From positions 32,902,860 through 32,966,859 of the forward strand of contig OX421495.1 of the NCBI GenBank assembly GCA_949126835.1: a stretch of 64,000 nucleotides of DNA, written 5' to 3'. The notes beneath the pieces are model-generated. The model was not told where the DNA came from. It did no database searches and saw nothing but the letters and a program-made list of their open reading frames with translations. Below are positions 35,940 through 46,562 of the stretch, in pieces. Source of the DNA: Anisus vortex. Lineage: Eukaryota; Mollusca; Gastropoda; Planorbidae. The position numbers and the translations under genes are program-made. Position 1 is the first letter of the stretch. Each line of letters begins with the position of its first letter.

Positions 35940-36370
35940 AATGTCAGATACATATTTAGTCACTTCTGAGCGGTCAAGTGTAGGTGACCTTTATGGCCCT
36001 TTTGTATGCTTAAAACAGCTTTCATGTGCGATAAACTCTGTTCACAATAAGTTGAACCAAAAGTTGTAAGTAGAAGGGCAAATGTCTAGCAGTTGAGAAT
36101 AGCAGAAGACGTTCCTAAGCATCTTCCTTCCCGCAAATTGGCACATTTGGTTGCTCATTTTTTTAAAGTATAAAATTCAACTTGTTTGCATTTTAAAATC
36201 GCCAATATCCCTCGTAAAAAATGGTCTACATCTAAGAAGGTTGTAGTAAGATCGAACAAGTTAGGCTTTATGTGGTATGAAAAAAATGAGTCCTTGAATT
36301 TGAAAGTCTTGCCTTTGGTTAAAAAACTCCGCTTTGAGTGCTTCTATGTACTTCTGAAAAAGCCCTGACT
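35940..36370 (-). pseudogene. hAT transposase C-terminal remnant (copy 1)
   Basis: On the minus strand, fragments read LFQKYIEALKAEFFNQRQDF (about 36360-36300) and, further on, TTFGSTYCEQSLSHMKAVL (about 36060-36005). The second resembles the hAT C-terminal dimerisation motif in GTF2IRD2/Charlie-like transposases (F-G-S-T-Y-x-C-E-Q-x-F-S-x-M). Stops and frameshifts lie between. It supports the hAT assignment of 34265-36686. Confidence 0.7.
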
Positions 36371-36686
36371 ATCTATCTAAATATATGCCTTAATATAGGG
36401 ATGTACATGTAGTTAAATGTTTTGAAATTGATTTCACGGCACGATAAGTCTCGTTTCAATGCAAATGCATTCCTGTGGTCCTTGTAAATGCAAGTTAAAC
36501 TCAATGAAACGTGTCGCTATGTCATTCAGAAACATCGGCTTCAACATTAGTTTTTTTTTGTTCATTCAAAACCGGAAACTTTTTTTTTCATCATTAAAAA
36601 AACACCACTTGGAGGTTTCTCAAGTGCCATTGAAAATCGCTCTGCGTGCCAAGTTTGGCAAGCATGCCTTAGGTTGCCGAACCCTG

Positions 36687-36840
36687 GTCTAAACTATATA
36701 TAGCATATAACACTCACCCCAAAGCCGCCTCTGCTACTCTGCTAACAGAAATCTGAGTGGAGATTTCCGGTGTTCCGATGAGGACAAGCTTAGGTGTGGA
36801 AGGGGAGGTGGTGGAGGGGCTCAAGACACACAGACCAGAA
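36687..36840. other. Short unique spacer
   Basis: AT-rich then GA-rich sequence between the hAT end and the 28-bp array, with no feature recognised. Confidence 0.5.
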
Positions 36841-37905
36841 CCAGAAAATGTTATCGTACATTACAAGACCAGAAAATGTTATCGTATGTTACAGGACCAG
36901 AAAATGTTATCGTATGTTACAAGACCACAAAATGTTATCGTATGTTACAGAACCAGAAAATGTTATCGTATGTTATATGACCAGAAAATGTTATCGTATG
37001 TTACAGGACCAGAAAATGTTATCGTATGTTACATGACCAGTAAATGTTATCGTATGTTACAGGACCAGAAAATGTTATCGTATGTTACAGGACCAGAAAA
37101 TGCTATCATATGTTACAGGACCAGAAAATGTTATCGTATATTACAGGACCAGAAAATGTTATCGTATGTTACAGGACCAGAAAATGTTATCGTATGTTAC
37201 ATGACAAGAAAATGTTATCGTATGTTACAGGACCAGAAAATTTATCGTATGTTACAGGACCAGAAAATGTAATCGTATGTTACAGGACCAGAAAATGTAA
37301 TCGTATGTTACAGGACCAGAAAATGTTATCGTATGTTACAGGACCAGAAAATGTTATCGTATGTTACATGACAAGAAAATGTTATCGTATGTTACAGGAC
37401 CAGAAAATTTATCGTATGTTACAGGACCAGAAAATGTTATCGTATGTTACAGGACCAGAAAATGTAATCGTATGTTACATGACAAGAAAATGTTATCGTA
37501 TGTTACAGGACCAGAAAATGTTATCGTATGTTACATGACAAGAAAATGTTATCGTATGTTACAGGACCAGAAAATGTAATCGTATGTTACAGGACCAGAA
37601 AATGCTATCATATGTTACAGGACCAGAAAATGTAATCGTATGTTACAGGACCAGAAAATGCTATCATATGTTACAGGACCAGAAAATGTAATCGTATGTT
37701 ACAGGACCAGAAAATGTTATCGTATGTTACAGGACCAGAAAATGTTATCGTATGTTACAGGACCAGAAAATGTAATCGTATGTTACATGACCAGAAAATG
37801 TTATCGTATGTTACAGGACCAGAAAATGTTATCGTATGTTACAGGACCAGAAAATGTTATCGTATGTTACAGGACCAGAAAATGTTATCGTATGTTACAG
37901 GACCA
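36841..37905. repeat. 28-bp satellite, about 38 copies
   Basis: The unit reads ccagaaaatgttatcg followed by tatgttacagga. A few units are 27 bp (aaaatttatcg near 37238 and 37402), and recurrent variants are tgtaatcg, tgctatcata, acatgacc and acatgacaag. Variant units recur in blocks, so groups of units were duplicated together. The open frames follow from 84-bp (3 x 28) stop-free text. Confidence 0.96.
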
Positions 37906-38268
37906 TCAATCAAAGTCTTGTGGTTGATTTCTTTAAGTCCCAGTCAATTCTATACTTTCTCGCCCAGTGTTTTCAATTGGTTTGTTGCCAATACTTTTTC
38001 ATTCTCATTCTTCAAATGTGTGAGTCCAGCAATAGGTTGTCTGCACTCCGACGCTAATCATTTGGTTACATGGGCTTCTAGATGAATTTTGCCACAATTG
38101 CTGGCCCATAGCTAAATAGCATTACTAACACTAAGGGCTTTCTCCCCCGCCCCCCCCCTCCCATCCTCCTCTTTTTCAAGTATTTTTTTAATATCTATAA
38201 TTAATTGTAGTGTCGTTATGGTTATAGGGATGATAAGGAAAAAGCTGAGGGTGGGGGGAGTACGTCTA
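37906..38268. other. Unique spacer
   Basis: No gene recognised. It contains a C-rich stretch at about 38140-38170 and a GA-rich patch near 38250. Confidence 0.5.
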
Positions 38269-38276
38269 AGTAAGAG

Positions 38277-39036
38277 TAGGGATGTTAAACGAAAACCGGA
38301 ATATCGGATTCCGGTTTTGAAACTGAAAACAGGTTTTAATTTTCTAAACCGGATTTCGATTTGTTGGTAGCAACCCTTTTCTTTTTGTTCTGATGGAAAT
38401 ATTTTTAATAAATAATGTTGGATTCACACAAAACAATTCTTGAAATGCCTTGCTAACACTATTTAGTCTTAGATATTGTTTTACTTTTTTTTTCCAAATA
38501 CCAACTATTGTTGCGATAAAAACAGCATCAAACCAATTAACATGAATATTTTTACTGTTCGGCTCATCTTTAAAAAAAATTATTTAACGATGGCTCAGTG
38601 TAAACTATGTTCCCAAGAGATAAGCCTGAGCGGTGGCATTACCACTGGGTTGCGTACGCACTTGTATACGAAGCATCCAGGATTAACATCGTTATCCTCT
38701 TCATATGCTTCTTAATATTATGGTCAACGATAATCGAAAATTAGATTATCACTAAGCTTATTGAAAACTATTATCTGTTTTAATCAATTAGCCCTTTTTT
38801 TTTGTGTTCTAAAGAATTTAATGGTAAAGTGTACAAAATTATATTGTATTCACACAAATCAACCCCTTGAATGCCCTGCAAACAATAATTAAGTTTGAAC
38901 TATTTTTCAAATATACCTACAAAACTACGCACTTTTGGCTTTTCTGACCTGGGGAGGGGGAACCGAAATCCGGTTTTTAACCAGTTTTATAGAACCAAAA
39001 AACGGTTTTGAAAACAAACCGGTTTTAACATCCCTA
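38277..39036 (+). mobile_element. 760-bp hAT derivative with BED finger and perfect 8-bp duplication
   Basis: The ends are TAGGGATGTTAAA and its inverse (tttaacatcccta). The flanks are agtaagag on both sides (38269-38276 and 39037-39044), a perfect 8-bp target duplication as made by hAT transposases. The interior keeps only the BED-finger part of a transposase, so it is an internally deleted derivative that would need a partner. Related copies lie at 24817-24976 and 25224-25937. Confidence 0.93.
38476..38715 (+). pseudogene. BED zinc finger of a deleted hAT transposase
   Basis: The open frame ends with AQCKLCSQEISLSG, then TTGLRTHLYTKHPG. This gives C-x2-C and H-x4-H, a complete BED-type finger. 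BED fingers bind DNA at the N-terminus of hAT transposases. The upstream part (about 30 residues) shows no domain, and the RNase H-like catalytic core is absent. The frame stops about 12 residues after the finger. The paralogue at 25471-25707 has lost the second His. A domesticated short BED peptide is conceivable but there is no evidence for expression. Confidence 0.72.
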
Positions 39037-39044
39037 AGTAAGAG

Positions 39045-39659
39045 TTCAACCATTGATTATTTCAACACGTATAGAATAATTTTATTTTTGACTCACCCAC
39101 CCCTGTCCTTGCACGCAAATGTCAAGCTTCCACCCCCCTACTGACATGGAAATATTTATAACAAGAAAATTTGTTACCCCCCCCCCCTCCCACCCTACCA
39201 CCTTTCGCCCCTCCATTTAAAAAATAAAGTGACAATGAAATCCAAAAAAATGTGAATTAGCTGCTATATTATGAGTATTCTATTGCAGAAATAAATTTTA
39301 AAATAAATTTTAGATGACACTTTCATTTTAGAAATTATAGGAGCTAAAATTTACAAAATTTTAAAATCTGTTCTTGTCTGCTATTAATGGAGACCAGTCG
39401 TCCATTGAATGCTAATATAAGGCAGTATGCATTCACTGTAAGAGTGTGTTCTTCACTGGGATCCTATAAGTATAAGGAGTCGGATACAATGAGATGGGTC
39501 ACGCATTTAGAGAATTTATACACATTATAACTATAATGAATTATTTTAAAGGTTAGTTAGAAGCTCTCTTGGGGGACACACCAATAGACAGTTTTGTTGC
39601 ATACTGGTCGCCTGTTAAACAAGAGTTCATTAACAATTGTATCTAGCTTGCAGCTAAAT
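39045..39659. other. AT-rich unique sequence
   Basis: No gene recognised. It has a C13 run near 39179-39190 and is otherwise AT-rich. Confidence 0.5.
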
Positions 39660-39961
39660 CCATAGACTATAATATACATGGACCGCTTGCTTTAGTATTT
39701 CTTCTATATGATGACTCGAAACACTGATTTTCGGAATTTCCGATTCGTTGTTTCCTTTGCACTTCCGTTTTATTGAATCGCTTTGATTTTCTCAATGAAA
39801 AATTAAAATTAAAATCGAAAGTTGTATAAGGCGGAAACATTTAAAGAAACAACGAGATGCGTAGAAGTAATTTAAGACAGCCTTATTGGTTGCGCGCGGA
39901 AAAAAAGTTGATATAAGCTAAAAAAAATAGAGCAAGCGGTCCATCTTATTATAGTCTATGG
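39660..39961. mobile_element. 302-bp MITE with ~35-bp imperfect inverted repeats
   Basis: The left end reads ccatagactataatatacat then ggaccgcttgct. The right end, reverse-complemented, reads ccatagactataataagatg then gaccgcttgct. An inner inverted pair (cgttgtttcc / gaaacaacg) also exists. It has no coding capacity. A clear target duplication is not seen (taaa may flank it), so the superfamily is open. It sits directly before the 24-bp array. Confidence 0.75.
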
Positions 39962-40029
39962 TAAAACTAAGGCTTTCAAAACTCTGGTATCAGGGAGCCG
40001 GAAACACAAGTAACCCAGAATTTCTCGAG

Positions 40030-42910
40030 AACATGGAACCCGGTTCTGATAAGAACATGGAACCCGGTTCTGATAAGAACATGGAACCCGGTTCTGATAA
40101 GAACATGGAACCCGGTTCTGATAAGAACATGGAACCCGGTTCTGATACGAACATGGAACCCGGATCTGATAAGAACATGGAACCCGGTTCTGATAAGAAG
40201 ATGGAACCCGGTTCTGATAAGTACATGGAACCCAGTTCTGATACGAACATGGAACCCGGTTCTGATAAGAACATGGAACCCGGTTCTGATAAGAACATGG
40301 AACCCGGTTCTGATAAAAACATGGAACCCGGTTCTGATAAAAACATGGAACCCGGTTCTGATAAAAACATGGAACCCGGTTCTGATAAAAACATGGAACC
40401 CGGTTCTGATAAGAACATGGAACCCAGTTCTGATAAGAACACGGAACCCGGTTTTGATAAGAACACGGAACCCGGTTCTGATAAGAACATGGAACCCGGT
40501 TCTGATAAGAACATGGAACCCGGTTCTGATAAGAAGATGGAACCCGGTTCTGATAAGAACATGGAACCCGGTTCTGATAAGAACATGGAACCCGGTTCTG
40601 ATAAGAAGATGGAACCCGGTTCTGATAAGAACATGGAACCCGGTTCTGATAAGAACATGGAACCCGGTTCTGATAAGAACATGGAACCCGGTTCCGATAA
40701 AAACATGGAACCCGGTTCTGATAAGAACATGGAACCCGGTTCTGATAAGAACATGGAACCCGGTTCTGATAAGAACATGGAACCCGGTTCTGATACGAAC
40801 ATGGAACCCGGTTCTGATAAGAACATGGAACCCGGTTCTGATAAGAACATGGAACCCTGTTATGATAAAAACATGGAACCCGGTTCTGATAAGAACATGG
40901 AACCCGGTTCTGATAAAAACATGGAACCCGGTTCTGATAAGAACATGGAACCCGGTTCTGATAAAAACATGGAACCCGGTTCTGATAAGAACATGGAACC
41001 CGGTTCTGATAAGAACATGGAACCCGGTTCTGATAAGAACATGGAACCCGGTTCTGATAAGAACATGGAACCCGGTTCTGATAAGAACATGGAACCCGGT
41101 TCTGATAAGAACATGGAACCCGGTTCTGATAAGAACATGGGACCCGGTTCTGATAAGAACATGGAACCCGGTTCTGATAAGAACATGGGACCCGGTTCTG
41201 ATAAGAACATGGGACCCGGTTCTGATAAGAACATGGAACCCGGTTCTGATAAGAAGATGGAACCCGGTTCTGATAAGAACATGGAACCCGGTTCTGATAA
41301 AAACATGGAACACGGTTCTGATAAGAAGATGGAACCCGGTTCTGATAAGAACATGGAACCCGGTTCTGATATGAACATGGAACCCGGTTCTGATATGAAC
41401 ATGGAACCCGGTTCTGATAAGAACATGGAACCCGGTTCTGATACGAACATAGAACCCGGTTCTGATAAGAACATGGAACCCGGTTCTGATAAGAACATGG
41501 AACCCGGTTCTGATAAGAACATGGAACCCGGTTCTGATAAAAACATGGAACCCGGTTCTGATAAGAACATGGAACCCGGTTCTGATAAAAACATGGAACC
41601 CGGTTCTGATAAGAACATGGAACCCGGTTCTGATAAAAACATGGAACCCGGTTCTGATAAGAACATGGAACCCGGTTCTGATAAGAACATGGAACCCGGT
41701 TCTGATAAGAACATGGAACCCGGTTCTGATAAGAACATGGAACCCGGTTCTGATAAGAACATGGAACCCGGTTCTGATAAGAACATGGAACCCGGTTCTG
41801 ATAAGAACATGGAACCCGGTTCTGATAAGAAGATGGAACCCGGTTCTGATAAGAACATGGAACCCGGTTCTGATAAGAACATGGAACCCGGTTCTGATAA
41901 GAACATGGAACCCGGTTCTGATAAAAACATGGAACCCGGTTCTGATACGAACATGGATCCCGGTTCTGATAAAAACATGGATCCCGGTTCTGATAAAAAC
42001 ATGGAACCCAGTTCTGATAAAAACATGGAACCCGGTTCTGATAAGAACATGGAACCCGGTTCTGATAAGAACATGGTACCCGGTTCTGATACGAACATGG
42101 AACCCGGTTCTGATAAGAACATGGAACCCGGTTCTGATAAGAACATGGAACCCGGTTCTGATAAAAACATGGAACCCGGTTCTGATAAGAACATGGAACC
42201 CGGTTCTGATAAAAACATGGAACCCGGTTCTGATAAAAACATGGAACCCGGTTCTGATAAGAACATGGAACCCGGTTCTGATACGAACATGGATCCCGGT
42301 TCTGATAAAAACATGGATCCCGGTTCTGATAAAAACATGGAACCCAGTTCTGATAAAAACATGGAACCCGGTTCTGATAAGAACATGGAACCCGGTTCTG
42401 ATAAGAACATGGAACCCGGTTCTGATAAGAACATGGAACCCGGTTCTGATAAGAACATGGAACCCGGTTCTGATAAGAACATGGAACCCGGTTCTGATAA
42501 AAACATGGAACCCGGTTCTGATAAGAACATGGAACCCGGTTCTGATAAAAACATGGAACCCGGTTCTGATAAAAACATGGAACCCGGTTCTGATAAGAAC
42601 ATGGAACCCGGTTCTGATAAGAACATGGAACCCGGTTCTGATAAGAACATGGAACCCGGCTCTGATAAGAACATGGAACCCGGTTCTGATAAGAACATGG
42701 AACCCGGTTCTGATAAGAAGATGGAACCCGGTTCTGATAAGAACATGGAACCCGGTTCTGATAAAAACATGGAACCCGGTTCTGATAAGAACATGGAACC
42801 CGGTTCTGATAAGAAGATGGAACCCGGTTCTGATACGAACATGGATCCCGGTTCTGATAAAAACATGGAACCCGGTTCTGATAAAAACATGGAACCCGGT
42901 TCTGATAAGG
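40030..42910. repeat. 24-bp satellite, 120 copies
   Basis: The unit is aacatggaacccggttctg followed by ataag; 2881 bp equals 120 units. Frequent variants are gataaa, aagaag, acgaac, ggatcc and cccagt. A block with the acgaac/ggatcc/ggatcc/cccagt series recurs at 41945 and 42281, 336 bp (14 units) apart, and in part at 42833. The 24-bp period and lack of stops leave at least four frames open across almost 3 kb (988, 1023, 993 and 692 codons). The plus-strand ATG at 39958 lies in the end of the neighbouring MITE, and the stop at 42922 lies in the SINE tail, so the frame looks fortuitous. Confidence 0.97.
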
Positions 42911-43363
42911 CGGTAAAAAAATAGGAAAGTAATCGCATCGGACCAAATTGATCTCAAGTGCCGGTGAATCTGAGTTCACCAGTTTCAGTCGCCACGGCAT
43001 TAGGGAGCCAGCACAATGCCCAACCACCTTTACTTTACCCAGGGCCGGATTTACCTATAAGCTAGACAAGCTATAGCTTAGGGCTCCCACTGTTTTGCCC
43101 CCCCCCCCCCCCAAAAAAAAATTGACCGATTGAGCAATTGGCATACATACTTAAATATACTGCAGCATTATTTGTCCCAATGCCGCACGCCCGGAACGTT
43201 CCATACTCTTCACCCAATTTTTTCACAAATGTTTAAAATAAGATAAAATTGTGTAGTTTTAAAAAAATAATGTGTTTTAGTTTTTTTCTATTTAGCGTTT
43301 GCTTTCGATCGTGGATACCGATATATCTATTATCGATAGCACTTGACATCTCTAAGTTTCTAC

Positions 43364-43687
43364 CAGTGGCGTATTTAGGCATGTTCCATCGGAACAGGGG
43401 CCCCCACAGAAAAGGGGCCCTCACACATCACAAAAATAATTTTTTTAGTAACATCCCCATTCTTTCGTTGACAATTTAAAATAAAATTCAGTTACTCCCT
43501 TACAATTTTAAGCGCTCCAGTCCAACAAATTAAGCGCTCCAGTCCAACAAATTAAGCGCAACATAAAATGTATGATTTTACAGAATGTAACATGAATTAA
43601 CGGCACTTTTCTGAAGGCAGGGCGAGGCCACGAGGGGCCCCACATAAATTCTGGAACAGGGCCCCCACAATCCTAAATACAGCCCTG
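43364..43687. mobile_element. 324-bp hAT-type MITE, perfect 8-bp duplication
   Basis: It begins CAGTGGCGTATTTAGG and ends cctaaatacagccctg, inverted repeats with two mismatches in 16. The flanks are gtttctac on both sides (43356-43363 and 43688-43695). It contains a 24-bp direct duplication (ttaagcgctccagtccaac, at about 43508 and 43532). It lies inside the 2.77-kb hAT element. Confidence 0.93.
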
Positions 43688-43973
43688 GTTTCTACTATTT
43701 AGCTTGTTTGACCTGAATGGCCCCCTTTTTAAAAAGAAGAACAAAGATGTTAAGGCCTACAAAACTCTAAAAATATATTTAGATGCTGCCATTGGCCTAA
43801 ATAATTTACTTTTTTTCGTTTAAGGCCTATGACTTTGATTAATTAAAAAAAAAAACAGCATTTTTCGTAAATATTTTCAACAAGATTAAAATTTTTCATT
43901 GCCAAAATGACAACGATTGTAATTGGTATTGATTTCTTCATAGTATTTTCGCGAATGCAACTGAATTAACGTT

Positions 43974-45502
43974 GTGACTTTATATTCGATTACATTATGG
44001 CAAAATCACATTAAACGGCTTAAGTTTAAAGATGGTTTAAGAACTGCAGGGTACTTCAGTCTATCTGTAGATTCCACTCTAGACCGGTCACATATTGATC
44101 AGCTCACTGTTATTGTGAGGCATGTTTTACCAGAAGATGGGGTCCCTATTAAACGTTTTCTAACTTTCCTTGAGATGGATAGCCACACAGGGGAAAGTAT
44201 GGCTAAGATGGCGCAGAATTACCTTACAAATAAGTGCGACATAGATTTTAGTAAGTGTTGAGGCCAGTCATATGATAATGCTGCCAATATGTCTGGCAAA
44301 TACAAGGGTATGCAAGAAATAATATTGAAGATTAACACGTATGCTATGTATATTCCATGTTCTGGTCATTCCCTGAATCTTGTTGGTAGAGCAGCAATAT
44401 ATATTGTTGTTTAGATGCAGTAAACTTTTTTGGAATTTTTCAAGAAAAATATTTATTTTTTCATCATCTACACATAGATGGGCAGTACTGTTGTCATTCT
44501 TCAAAGATGATTCAAAAGTTCCAAAGTCTTTGTCAAAGACTAGATGGGAAGCACATTCACTGACCACAAGTGCAATACTTGATAGTTATGATGGAATAAT
44601 TTCTGCATTACAGAGAAAGGCGAATCAAGAAATCAATCCATTAACATTTTTAATAAAATGGAGGAGTTTGAATTTACGGTAATGTTATATTTGTGGAGAT
44701 ACTTGCTGGATGAATTTCACAAGACAAGCCAATCAGTGCAAGACCCCTAAATTAGTCTAGATGTATGTTGAAAATTATACGCTTCACTTGCGGATTTTGT
44801 TAAAGGTTCCAGGGATATGTTTGATCATTTTGAAAAGAAAAGCAAAGGAAAAATTGGCTGATGTTGATTACATGAAAAGCAAATATAGAAGAAGGCTTAA
44901 CAATGATGATGAAGATGATGCTTTAGAGAACCTTGAGCCAAGAGACAAGCTCAGAATCAAAACATTTATACCAGTGATGGATGCATTAGAGTCAAGTCTG
45001 GCACAGTGGGCCTCAGTATACAATGATGTTGCGAAAATTTTTTATTCTTAACCAAATTAAAAGCTACAGAAGAAGAGATTCGTGAAGGAGTTAGTGCTTT
45101 ATGCCAAACATATCCTGAAGATATCTTGTTGGACATCTTGTTGGAGAAGTCAAGCATTTTCAGCAATATGTTGGACATAGTCAAGCCTATGGTTCAGCGG
45201 AACATGATAGTCTGACACATCAGGATCTGTAAGGGTAATATTTATTGATCATGTCCAATCAGCATTTCATAATGTAGAAGCGATTTTAAGTGTTTCTTAG
45301 TATGATGGTTGCAAATTGCTCCGGAGAAAGATCTTTTTCTCAATTGAAGAGGATAAACAATGAATTTAGAACAACAATGACTCAAGATAAATTATGTTCC
45401 CTCAGTCTCATGTGCATAGAAAGTGACAAACTACGCAGTTTATCATTTGATGATGTCATCAGTGACTTTGCTTTGGCAAAAGCAAGAAAGAAAATATTTT
45501 AG
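43974..45502 (+). pseudogene. Broken hAT transposase (ZMYM1/TTF-finger type)
   Basis: Segments in order: DGLRTAGYFSLSVDSTLD (about 44030), LTVIVRHVLPEDGVPIKRF, a TGA at 44259-44261, then GQSYDNAANMSGKYKGMQE and YIPCSGHSLNLVGRAA (to about 44395), SLSKTRWEAHSL in a shifted frame (about 44530), a KAKEKLADVDYMKSKYRRR segment (about 44845), and the C-terminal dimerisation region NCSGERSFSQLKRINNEF (45311-45364). The first Asp block (S-V-D-S), the Q-S-Y-D-N-A-A-N block, the R-W block and the C-terminal S-x-E-R-x-F-S block are hallmarks of hAT transposases of the ZMYM1 or DUF4371 type. Several stops and frameshifts inactivate it. The N-terminal zinc finger is not seen, perhaps lost where the MITE entered. 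Confidence 0.88.
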
Positions 45503-45990
45503 TTTGATATAATTCCTTAATCCTTATAACATGTTTAAGAGATTAGATACTAAGCCTTAGTAAATTGTGCCTTTTAAAATAATTTGTTTCTTTCTACCAG
45601 AGTTTGTATTTAAGTTTCTATGAATAAAAATTATTTTAAGTTAAAGATGTATTATTTCACTAACTATAGGCTATACTTCTTAATTGTATTTCAGTTTAAC
45701 CCTCTATGTATCCCAAAATCATATTTTGCACTAACATATACTATCTGGACTTATAAAGGGCCCCATATCTCAAATAGCTTAGGGCCCGATCATGTCTAAA
45801 TCCGGCCCTGACTTTACCCCCAACTAAGGTGACGTAAACATCAGGGCTGGGTAGACTCATGGACACCCAACTAGACCCGGGAACAAACCCTAGCCTTCAC
45901 AAGGATTCGAACCCAGCACCTTCGCTACGCCACCCGAACGCACTTCCGCTCAACCACCGTGCCTAAAGGCGGTAAAAACCGGTTCTAGAT

Positions 45991-46206
45991 TAGACTATGT
46001 GAGATACACATTTTTCAAGAAACGTTTTCAATAATCAAGCAAATTAGACTATGTGAGATACACATTTTTCAAGAAACGTTTTCAATAATCAAACAAATTA
46101 GACTATAAGAGATACACATTTGTCAAGAAATGTTTTCAATAATCAAGCAAATTAGACTATGTGAGATATACATTTTTCAAGAAACGTTTTCAATAATCAA
46201 ACAAAT
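45991..46206. repeat. 54-bp tandem repeat, 4 copies
   Basis: The motif tagactatgtgagatac starts at 45991, 46045, 46099 and 46153, each 54 bp apart. Units also hold tttttcaagaaacgtttt and caataatcaa. It begins a few bases after the SINE's right target duplication. Confidence 0.95.
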
Positions 46207-46562
46207 GTAACAATAATATTGTAACCATAAATGGCAATTTCTAAATAAAATTGTGGACATAGAATGTGAAAGTTTAGTAATGAAATTCTGAATTTACTAT
46301 TAGGCCTACTTGCAAGAAAAAAATATTGATAGTTCTAAAGATAAAAAGGACACAAAAAAATGTTAATGTTTCATTATAAAACTCTCTAACGATGTTCTTT
46401 CTTTCAATACCTTTTTAGGTCGACCTATTATCATGATTCCTAGAGTAAAATATGTAGCTAACTGGTCACACATCGAACATTTTAGGTTAACTGTTAGTGG
46501 GTCTGTTATAATTTAAAACCAATTTAATTTATTCTAATTCAATTCGGCCATTATGTGCTAAA
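46207..46562. other. AT-rich unique spacer
   Basis: No gene seen; TAGGCCTA at 46301. Confidence 0.5.

Larger units (their letters stand above)
34265..36686 (-). mobile_element. hAT element relic, interrupted by a LINE
   Basis: It shares long homology with the complete relic at 49096-50753: ttttgatctca, aatactttttacagtttgat, ttgttttagaattac, tttaattaaag, gtgagcatacaaa-like text, and the end gcgtgccaagttt then ccttaggttgccgaaccctg at 36686. The right inverted repeat is CAGGGTTCGGCAACC (reverse complement). The left end cannot be recognised beyond about 34265. The LINE insertion splits it at 34932. Confidence 0.83.
43040..45810 (+). mobile_element. hAT transposon, 2.77 kb, perfect 8-bp target duplication
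   Basis: The ends share CAGGGCCGGATTTA in inverted orientation. The 8-bp flanks are actttacc on both sides (43032-43039 and 45811-45818). It carries a broken hAT transposase gene in plus orientation and is itself interrupted by a 324-bp MITE. A C15-A9 tract lies just inside the left end (43098-43121). The perfect duplication suggests insertion after most substitutions elsewhere, although the transposase is already dead. Confidence 0.95.
42907..45978 (-). mobile_element. tRNA-derived SINE with 13-bp target duplication, split by a hAT element
   Basis: The 13-bp direct repeat aaggcggtaaaaa flanks it (42907-42919 and 45966-45978). The SINE itself is 42920-43039 plus 45819-45965, about 267 bp, in minus orientation. 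The head, read in reverse, has an A box matching tggttgagcgg (45946-45956) and a B box GGTTCGAATCC (complement at 45903-45913). After the right duplication, ccggttct resumes the 24-bp satellite text, so the SINE landed in the array's last unit. Confidence 0.92.

Noticed and set aside
39956..43027. Open frames of 692-1023 codons on both strands as real genes
   Set aside because: All are products of a stop-free 24-bp unit; several overlapping frames are open at once, starts and stops lie in neighbouring transposons, and no non-repeat domain exists.
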